IMG/VR virus record: IMGVR_UViG_3300030333_002785
Location: 1 to 29,104 of that record
Strand: one strand, 5' to 3'
Length of the DNA: 29,104 bases
From: a virus
Numbering within the stretch: position 1 is the stretch's first letter; the number at the start of each line of letters is the position of its first letter. Of the stretch, positions 23,600 to 29,104 are shown piece by piece. The position numbers and the translations under genes were made by a program. The notes under the pieces are model-generated. The model did no database searches. It worked only from the letters and a program-made list of their open reading frames with translations, and was not told the DNA's origin.

Positions 23600-23987
23600 T
23601 TATCTTTCCTGTTTGGTTAATAAGTGTGATTACTGCATACGATAATACAGAACCATATCCAAAATATAACCATTTGTTTTCATACCAACTTGGTTTAACT
23701 AACTTAACCTTTTTCTCTGTAAGAGCTAATTGTTCGTTAGTTAGTTTTATTTCTTCTTCAAGTGTAGTAATCATTATAGCTTTCAAACTATCTTGATATG
23801 TTAGAGAATCTACTTTGTTTTCTAAATAGATAAAATCATTTTCAAGGTTAATCATTTCCTCATCAGTAAATGTAGTTTGTGCACCAAGACTTACCATAAG
23901 TAGTGCAATAGCAGTTATCATACTAACAACAAATTTTATTGTAAACTCTGGATTATCAGAGAAAAATAAATCTAAAATTCTTTTCAT
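23592..23987 (-). CDS. Two-TM coiled-coil membrane protein (131 aa)
   Basis: A 131-residue protein with a probable membrane helix at about 18-37 (IKFVVSMITAIALLMVSLGA). A charged coiled-coil segment follows (INLENDFIYLENKVDSL through TTLEEEIKLTNEQLALTEKK), and a second hydrophobic helix lies at about 108-126 (WLYFGYGSVLSYAVITLINQ). The layout puts a helical hairpin-like domain between two membrane anchors. Holin or spanin functions are conceivable but not shown. It is coupled by ATGA to the lysine-rich gene and by an 8-bp overlap to the terminase, where a small terminase might be expected in T4 order. Confidence 0.65.
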   Translation of the reverse strand: MKRILDLFFSDNPEFTIKFVVSMITAIALLMVSLGAQTTFTDEEMINLENDFIYLENKVDSLTYQDSLKAIMITTLEEEIKLTNEQLALTEKKVKLVKPSWYENKWLYFGYGSVLSYAVITLINQTGKIIG

Positions 23988-24235
23988 TTTTTAGCTCTCG
24001 CTTTCAACGATGTTCTAGCAGCTTTTGCTGTCTTGACATTTGGTTTCTTTTTAGGTGTTTTTTTAACAGCTTTCTTTACTGTAGCTTTTTTCTTTTGTAC
24101 TACCTTTTTAGCTTTCTTAACTTCTTTTACTTTCTTATCAATCTTCTTAACTTCTGCTTTTTTCTTAGCAGATGCCTTACCACTTAATCCTAAGATACCT
24201 AAGATAGCCATTATTATTTTTACTAAGCCTTTCAT
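23984..24235 (-). CDS. Lysine-rich protein with N-terminal membrane/signal segment (83 aa)
   Basis: After MKGLVK there is a short hydrophobic helix (IIMAILGILGLSG), then ASAKKK and about 55 residues made almost entirely of Lys, Ala, Val and Arg, with KKA/KKTPKKK repeats similar in style to histone H1-like tails. It could be a membrane-tethered DNA- or lipid-binding peptide, or a secreted basic peptide if ASA is a signal-peptidase site. The gene overlaps the downstream membrane-protein gene by four bases. No homologue is recognised. Confidence 0.6.
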   Translation of the reverse strand: MKGLVKIIMAILGILGLSGKASAKKKAEVKKIDKKVKEVKKAKKVVQKKKATVKKAVKKTPKKKPNVKTAKAARTSLKARAKK

Positions 24236-24236
24236 A

Positions 24237-24470
24237 CTATGCCTCTCCGTGTCTTGTTAAACCGATGTTTGTTAATATATCATCAAGGGATACTCCCTCT
24301 TTACCAGCAAATTTGTGAATTTCGTTTTCTACTTCAGTAAAAGCGTGTAAAGCACTATCTAAATCTTTATGATTATCTGCGTGATATACTCTACATATCT
24401 CTTTTAAATTAGATACTAAATCTAATAATCTATCAAGTACTTTTGTACTAATCGTTACTGATTGTTTCAT
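24237..24470 (-). CDS. Small unknown protein (77 aa)
   Basis: A 77-residue helical protein (KVLDRLLDLVSNLKEICRVY, then DSALHAFTEVENEIHKFAGK and LDDILTNIGLTRHGEA). No motif is recognised. It overlaps the zinc-finger gene by 23 bp and is followed one base later by the lysine-rich gene. Its place upstream of the large terminase invites comparison with a small terminase, but there is no visible helix-turn-helix or similarity to gp16. Confidence 0.58.
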   Translation of the reverse strand: MKQSVTISTKVLDRLLDLVSNLKEICRVYHADNHKDLDSALHAFTEVENEIHKFAGKEGVSLDDILTNIGLTRHGEA

Positions 24471-25008
24471 CTTCTACCAAACTATGTAAATATTTTTCTG
24501 CTTCATCTGCCATCTTGTTCATATGTTCTCTTGTCTTTTCACTAATCTCTAATTTTTCTCTATCAACACTATATCCATCAACATATGGTTGGTGTAGAAC
24601 TTCAGGACTTTCTTGCTCTCTCCACTCCTTTAATCCTTGTAACATATCTTTTACAAATGCTTTTTTATTTTCTTTTATCTTATTCTGTTCCCACTCTTCA
24701 TATTCACCTTTGATACGAAGTTTATTTTCTATAGTTACTTGACAATCAAAACAATGTCCAAATAATCTCCACATTTTATCATCTAAATTATTTTTCATTG
24801 TTTTTTTACACTCGGGACAAAACCACGGCATCCGTACTTCTTTCATTATCTCCGATAATCTATCTATCTTATCACCTTGCTTTTCCCAAGCCTTTCCATC
24901 TTTATCTCCATTATATCCTACTTGTACTCTTTTCTCAGGAGTTTCTCCACGTAAGATAGATTTTAACGCTTTGTTTTGTCTTTCCGATTCTTTACTATAA
25001 CCAGCCAT
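24448..25008 (-). CDS. Zinc-ribbon protein of unknown function (186 aa)
   Basis: A 186-residue charged protein with a clear four-cysteine zinc site, C64-x2-C67 and C86-x2-C89 (WFCPECKKTM and FGHCFDCQV), in an otherwise helical Glu/Lys-rich chain. The N-terminus (MAGYSKESERQNKALKSILR) is basic and the C-terminus acidic. Such a ribbon could bind nucleic acid or a protein partner in packaging or head assembly. It follows the 1173-residue gene by 5 bp. Family unknown to me; the zinc site is well supported. Confidence 0.7.
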   Translation of the reverse strand: MAGYSKESERQNKALKSILRGETPEKRVQVGYNGDKDGKAWEKQGDKIDRLSEIMKEVRMPWFCPECKKTMKNNLDDKMWRLFGHCFDCQVTIENKLRIKGEYEEWEQNKIKENKKAFVKDMLQGLKEWREQESPEVLHQPYVDGYSVDREKLEISEKTREHMNKMADEAEKYLHSLVEDETISND

Positions 25009-25013
25009 ATAAT

Positions 25014-28000
25014 TTATCCAAACTTTAATAATCCGAGGATTTGATTGATTGGTGCGAATGCACCTGTAAATTTATATATCTTATTTTTATACTTAAAAAC
25101 AATTCCCTCTGATGGAACGATAGCATCTGAACCACCAATAGCCTCAAACTTCTCTAACTGCCTTTTTAGAGTATCTAACTTAGATACATCTTTTGCAGAT
25201 TTGAGTTGTTTAACTGCAGCATCAACTTCTTTCTTCATCTTAGCCACGGTTGCTTTTGGATTCGCTGCTAAGAAACCACTAACGTTTTTAAGTATCTCTG
25301 CACCCAATTCAAAAAATAAAATTTCAAATGGTTTTATATTATCTTTTTGTAACTTTTTCAAATCTTTTTTGTCTGTAGATTTAGCCCAATCTAAAAACTT
25401 TTCATTCTTTATATTCTTTTTATCTAACCTAAAACTTTTGTCTAAGAATGCCCATCTTTTTGTTAATTTAAGTAAAACAGTTCTTGGAATTCTATACTTG
25501 TATTGTTTAGATGCATTATATATGAATTCCATCCAATAAGTTTCGTGATACTTACCTAAAGTATCATTATCCTTTAGTCTATAAATATTCTGTAATTTCT
25601 GTAACTTCGATAAAAAATATTTTTGTCTTTTAGCAAAATCTTGTGTTTTAGCTACTTTTAAAAAATTAGGTTTAGAAATAGTAAATTTTTTCTGTACGTG
25701 TTGATTTACTTGTCTAATCATACCCTCTAGTATACGAGCTAAAGATGCATCAATTTTTTTAGCTACACCAGCTTCAGTATACTCTGTAGCGTTATGAAAA
25801 ACTAAGTAAGCTCCATCATAATTGACTACATTAGCAGATGCTGGATACATAACCTCTAAGTTCATCCACCTCTTACCATTACCAAAAACTTTTTCTTTTT
25901 GTTTATCTGATAACTTAGTTATAGCTTTACTTAAATCTTTCATAGCAAAAACAAATGTATCCTTAATAACTCCTCTACCAGCAAACAAACTTTTTACAGC
26001 ATTGATGTTTAAAGCGTTTTCTCCAAAACCTTTTAGCTGTCCTTTGTTTCTAGCTGCTACTAACTGATTACCTTTCCAACTAATTAGTAAGTTTTGTCCA
26101 TCAAGTTTTTCTGTAACGTTATCCTCACGATTAAGTTTACCACTTAGTCCTAATTTTATTATCTTCTTTAAATCTCCAAAAGTTAAATCAGCATCATCAA
26201 ATGGATGATTCATATGTCCAGCAGCACCACCCTCAAGTAATTGAACACGAAGTGATTTTGAAATCCACTTCTTATAGGATTCGTAATCTTTTTCATCCAC
26301 AAATCCTTTATACCCACCAATTTCTTCAGAACCTTTTGGGGTGCCTGTTTTACTTACCTCAGATAAACTCTTTGCATATTTTAAAGCTGCTTTATTACCT
26401 TTGTTTTTTGCTACCCACCTAACTGCACTTTGTTTAGACACCATCTTTTTTCTACCACGTGGGTTTGGGTTCTTTACAGTATCAGGCATTTTAGTCTTTT
26501 GTGGTTCTTTCTTTTTGTCTGCTCCCTTTTTCTTTTTATATGCACGTATCGCACCAAACCCTAATCCTGCAGCCATTGTACCAACATTACCTAATATCTT
26601 TGTGTAAGGTGCTGTCAAACCTGTAGTAGCACCTACAGCTGTAAGAACTAAAAACTTAGTTCCCATCTCACCACCAAACATATCAGCAAGTGAATAATCT
26701 CCACCTGAAGCGGCTGATGCTACTGCTGATAAATCTAAATCATATTCGGGATCACCTATAAATGTCATCTTAGTCCAAGCATAAGTAACAGCGGATGCTG
26801 CACCTAAACCCATAACCTTTTTTAGTTTTGGATTTTTTTGTAAGAAGTTATCCAACTTCTTCAATCCTTTTTCTTTCTTTTGTCCAAACTTTGTACCTGC
26901 TAACTTTTTAGCGATTTTATTAGGAACTACATTTAGAATTTTTTGATATGCTTGGAAACCTCTTTTAGCACCATCTAATACTTTGTCTACACTAAAATCA
27001 TTTAGTTTAGCAACAACAAAAGTATTTTTGTTGTTCATAGTTTGTTTTATTTTACTGAAAGGTTGCTTTGCTTTTTTACTAAAATCTTTTAGAAAGTTAT
27101 CAAATCTTATACCCTCTTCTATCGTCATAGTTTCAAACAAGATAGATTCGGATAGTTTTTTTCTATCTGTATTTTGTTGACTACCATCTGCACCTGCTGC
27201 TACAGGAGCTAATACTGATACACCTGTTACTTCTGTATCTGATTTCAATCCCATCCACTTTACAACTTCAAAACCTATGTTTTGTAGAACTCTGTTATTG
27301 ATATGATTTTTATAACGGGCTATTGATTTACGTGGTGATAATGTAGTACCATGTGCAACTGCAGAAACAATTCTTGTTTTCAACAAAGGATCGTATGCAG
27401 GGTCTTGTGCTTTATTACTAACTATATAATCTATAACCTCTGCACCTAAATCACCCAACCAATCTTTACTAACATCCATATAGTCAGCAAAGTTTGCATA
27501 AAACGATACAGGTCCATCATCCACGTGTGCGATTGTAGACACGTTACTTTCTGATAAAAACTTTTCTATGATTTCATTCATAGATTTAAATCTTGTAGTC
27601 AATAACTTATACATTGTATTGTCTGAATACCCAAACAACTTTTTGAATAATTTTTTTCTATTAGGTTCTGATATTTTATTACTACCCAATACTTTTCTCA
27701 TCACAGTACCACTAACATCCTCACCTGCTAACTTTACTGAAACATGAGGTGCTATCATCACATAACCATTTTCTAAAAACCCATTCATGTCTCCACCTTT
27801 TTTATAAGGTTGAAAGTATTTACCACCTGATAATCTACTTGCATCTTTCTTACCAAGTGCGAATACTGCAGCAGTTTCATTTTCATCAAAGTATTTGAAA
27901 ACTTCTACAGGTTTATATGGTTGTTTTGATTTGAATATATTTTTAGCAGGTACACCCATCTTTACCATATGTGCTTTTTTCTCTCTGAAGTTTAGTGGGT

Positions 28001-28535
28001 GACGTGGTGGTTTCTTGATATCGGATGTGACGATATAGACATCATCAAATTGTCTTTTCAATCTATCGAAGACTGCTTTGTGATGAGGACCGAATGGTTG
28101 AAAACGGCCAGGATATATTGCTATTGTTTTTTTGATTTCTTTTTGCTCAGTTACAGGCTCATAACCTTTTTTCTTTTTATCTTTTTCTTTTTGATGTCCA
28201 CCTTTTTCTTTATCATCATCATCCCAATCATAGGTATCGGGCTCAGCTATGTTACCCATAGAGTCAGCACCCATAGAGTATTGATGATGTTTGACGAAAT
28301 CTTTATCGATATCTTTTTTTGATGTTGATTTTACTTTTTTGAATTTATCTGTAACTTTCGTAGGCAAAGATTCTTCAATTTCATCCTCTGAATATACGGA
28401 CCTTTGGCCATACTTGTCAAGCTTTTTTTTAGTTTTTTTTATCTTTTTTTGACTTGGGGATGGTAGTGTTCCTGCGGGAGCTCCAAACTCTTCTTCAAGA
28501 AAAGGTGATATTAACCATTTGGTAAGTTTGTTCAC
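25014..28535 (-). CDS. Large fusion: HxGH-type nucleotidyltransferase plus KxDG ligase-like nucleotidyltransferase (1173 aa)
   Basis: Starts at GTG (28535). After a low-complexity lysine-rich lead (1-135), residues ~137-285 form a HIGH-superfamily nucleotidyltransferase: GRFQPFGPHH at 143-152 and DVSGTVMR at 273-280 match the two nucleotide-binding motifs of NMN/pantetheine-phosphate adenylyltransferases and cytidylyltransferases. A helical middle and a hydrophobic Gly/Ala-rich zone (about 585-690) follow. Residues ~780-1173 resemble the DNA/RNA ligase and capping superfamily: EKLDGQN with candidate nucleotidyl-Lys810, R829, NLEVMYP with E894, EGIVFK at 1143-1148 and KIYKFTG at 1152-1158. So two unrelated nucleotidyl-transfer modules seem joined. 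Substrate is unknown; NAD, a nucleic acid end or a protein are all possible. Hydrophobic segments and late position hint at virion packaging, which is speculation. Confidence 0.75.
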   Translation of the reverse strand: MNKLTKWLISPFLEEEFGAPAGTLPSPSQKKIKKTKKKLDKYGQRSVYSEDEIEESLPTKVTDKFKKVKSTSKKDIDKDFVKHHQYSMGADSMGNIAEPDTYDWDDDDKEKGGHQKEKDKKKKGYEPVTEQKEIKKTIAIYPGRFQPFGPHHKAVFDRLKRQFDDVYIVTSDIKKPPRHPLNFREKKAHMVKMGVPAKNIFKSKQPYKPVEVFKYFDENETAAVFALGKKDASRLSGGKYFQPYKKGGDMNGFLENGYVMIAPHVSVKLAGEDVSGTVMRKVLGSNKISEPNRKKLFKKLFGYSDNTMYKLLTTRFKSMNEIIEKFLSESNVSTIAHVDDGPVSFYANFADYMDVSKDWLGDLGAEVIDYIVSNKAQDPAYDPLLKTRIVSAVAHGTTLSPRKSIARYKNHINNRVLQNIGFEVVKWMGLKSDTEVTGVSVLAPVAAGADGSQQNTDRKKLSESILFETMTIEEGIRFDNFLKDFSKKAKQPFSKIKQTMNNKNTFVVAKLNDFSVDKVLDGAKRGFQAYQKILNVVPNKIAKKLAGTKFGQKKEKGLKKLDNFLQKNPKLKKVMGLGAASAVTYAWTKMTFIGDPEYDLDLSAVASAASGGDYSLADMFGGEMGTKFLVLTAVGATTGLTAPYTKILGNVGTMAAGLGFGAIRAYKKKKGADKKKEPQKTKMPDTVKNPNPRGRKKMVSKQSAVRWVAKNKGNKAALKYAKSLSEVSKTGTPKGSEEIGGYKGFVDEKDYESYKKWISKSLRVQLLEGGAAGHMNHPFDDADLTFGDLKKIIKLGLSGKLNREDNVTEKLDGQNLLISWKGNQLVAARNKGQLKGFGENALNINAVKSLFAGRGVIKDTFVFAMKDLSKAITKLSDKQKEKVFGNGKRWMNLEVMYPASANVVNYDGAYLVFHNATEYTEAGVAKKIDASLARILEGMIRQVNQHVQKKFTISKPNFLKVAKTQDFAKRQKYFLSKLQKLQNIYRLKDNDTLGKYHETYWMEFIYNASKQYKYRIPRTVLLKLTKRWAFLDKSFRLDKKNIKNEKFLDWAKSTDKKDLKKLQKDNIKPFEILFFELGAEILKNVSGFLAANPKATVAKMKKEVDAAVKQLKSAKDVSKLDTLKRQLEKFEAIGGSDAIVPSEGIVFKYKNKIYKFTGAFAPINQILGLLKFG

Positions 28536-28538
28536 GAC

Positions 28539-28910
28539 TTACCACTTTCTACAAGACCAATATCTCGCTTTATGTCTTGGTCCTGGATTATCACAATTAT
28601 GACGTGCTCTAAAGTTTCTACGAGCTGCAGGATTAGATTTCCTTATTCTCATAGTTCCACCTTTAGCACCACCACCTTGACCAAAATTAACTTTAACTAC
28701 GTTCCCTTTTGGATTCTTTACATATACTTTGAACTTTTTAGTATCACCCTGCATAATCTTACCGAGCTTTACTTTTCTTCCTTGATACTCAGCTTCCGAC
28801 ATTGGTTGTTCGTCTTCAGGAAATTCAAAAGTATATCCACAACTCTCACCCATTTCGTTTTCCCAATAGATGTGAGTTTCTCCGTTACTTGATTCTAAAA
28901 ATACATCCAT
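28539..28910 (-). CDS. Basic Cys-containing protein with RARHNC/ARYWSC motifs (123 aa)
   Basis: I start this at the ATG at 28910, two bases after the preceding stop, rather than at an upstream codon that would overlap that gene by about 60 bp. The first ~70 residues are acidic and beta-like (ETHIYWENEMGESCGYTFEF, then KVKLGKIMQGDTKKFKVYVK). The C-terminus has NPAARRNFRARHNCDNPGPR followed by HKARYWSCRKW, a Cys/His/Arg/Trp block I recall from many T4-like marine phages. It may be a metal or nucleic-acid binding module, but the function is unknown. It stops 3 bp before the large fusion gene begins. Confidence 0.7.
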   Translation of the reverse strand: MDVFLESSNGETHIYWENEMGESCGYTFEFPEDEQPMSEAEYQGRKVKLGKIMQGDTKKFKVYVKNPKGNVVKVNFGQGGGAKGGTMRIRKSNPAARRNFRARHNCDNPGPRHKARYWSCRKW

Positions 28911-28912
28911 GT

Positions 28913-29104
28913 CTAACCCTTTACTTTTCTCCAACCACCACCTGCAGCTTTGTATTGTTTTGCAGCCCAAGCGTTTGCGTAAGCTGATGGATATACATCA
29001 AACTTCTTTTTAGCTTGTGACTTATAGTAAGCCCACTTAGCGGGTTTTGTTGGTACATTTTTTTCTAAAAATAATCCAAGTTTTTGTTCAGCTAGTTTTT
29101 TGTC
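28913..29104 (-). CDS. Partial gene with YPSAYAN motif (5' end beyond window)
   Basis: The minus-strand frame is open from the right edge to a TAG at 28913-28915, giving 63 residues of a C-terminus. It includes KLGLFLEKNVPTKPAKWAYY, then AKKKFDVYPSAYANAWAAKQ and YKAAGGGWRKVKG. The FDVYPSAYAN..A...Y....GGGW pattern is, from memory, a recurrent short domain in marine phage proteins, often near the RARHNC-type block encoded by the next gene. The start codon is outside the window. Function is unknown. Confidence 0.7.
   Translation of the reverse strand, partial: DKKLAEQKLGLFLEKNVPTKPAKWAYYKSQAKKKFDVYPSAYANAWAAKQYKAAGGGWRKVKG

Noticed and set aside
24237-24470. 77-residue protein as small terminase (gp16)
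   Set aside because: The position is suggestive, but no helix-turn-helix or gp16-like sequence is visible.
28911-28970. Longer start for the 123-residue gene
   Set aside because: It would overlap the end of the preceding partial gene by about 60 bp. The ATG at 28910, two bases after that gene's stop, fits the packing of the window.

Overview
The window is a block of late (virion) genes from a tailed phage related to the T4-like myoviruses. Every gene I can support lies on the minus strand, so transcription runs from position 29104 towards 1. The DNA is strongly AT-rich, genes are tightly packed with many 1-8 bp start/stop overlaps, and the core markers are a T4-type large terminase, portal, prohead protease, prohead scaffold and major capsid protein. 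The style (many small unknown head-region genes, SGS/TGSFG-rich fibre proteins, a phage-encoded ribosomal protein bS21) suggests an aquatic, probably marine, distant T4 relative. The bacterial host cannot be fixed from this sequence.

Layout in transcription order: (1) 29104-23592: a partial small gene with a YPSAYAN motif, a small basic gene with RARHNC and ARYWSC motifs, a 1173-residue protein that appears to join a HxGH-type nucleotidyltransferase to a KxDG ligase-type nucleotidyltransferase, a zinc-finger protein, a small unknown, a lysine-rich membrane-anchored protein and a two-TM coiled-coil protein. (2) 23599-17968: large terminase (TTG start), portal, three unknown genes and the prohead protease. 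(3) 17968-15887: five small unknown, mostly basic genes (one with a dockerin/EF-hand-like loop) and bS21. (4) 15743-12260: scaffold, major capsid protein and a 154-residue probable virion protein, the last two each followed by an almost identical UUCG-loop terminator. (5) 12132-8698: probable neck proteins resembling T4 gp13, gp14 and gp15, the last fused to a fibre-like domain. (6) 8696-1: fibre and other virion proteins, a small zinc-finger protein resembling homing-endonuclease N-termini, a 26-codon coupled ORF, and a long repeat-rich fibre running off the left edge.

The head-assembly logic is T4-like: portal and scaffold nucleate the prohead, the capsid protein surrounds the scaffold, the protease matures it, the terminase packages DNA through the portal, and neck proteins seal the head. 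The order differs from T4: terminase is directly followed by portal, with no sheath or tube genes between them, and neck genes come after the capsid gene.

The strongest regulatory signal is an octamer reading TATTTATA on the coding strand (TATAAATA, the T4 late-promoter octamer, on the other strand). A copy or close variant occurs in six of the seven intergenic gaps longer than 40 bp, often followed by leader hairpins. The most interesting items are the double-nucleotidyltransferase fusion, this inverted late-promoter-like motif, the bS21 gene, and the isolated, terminator-bounded 154-residue gene.
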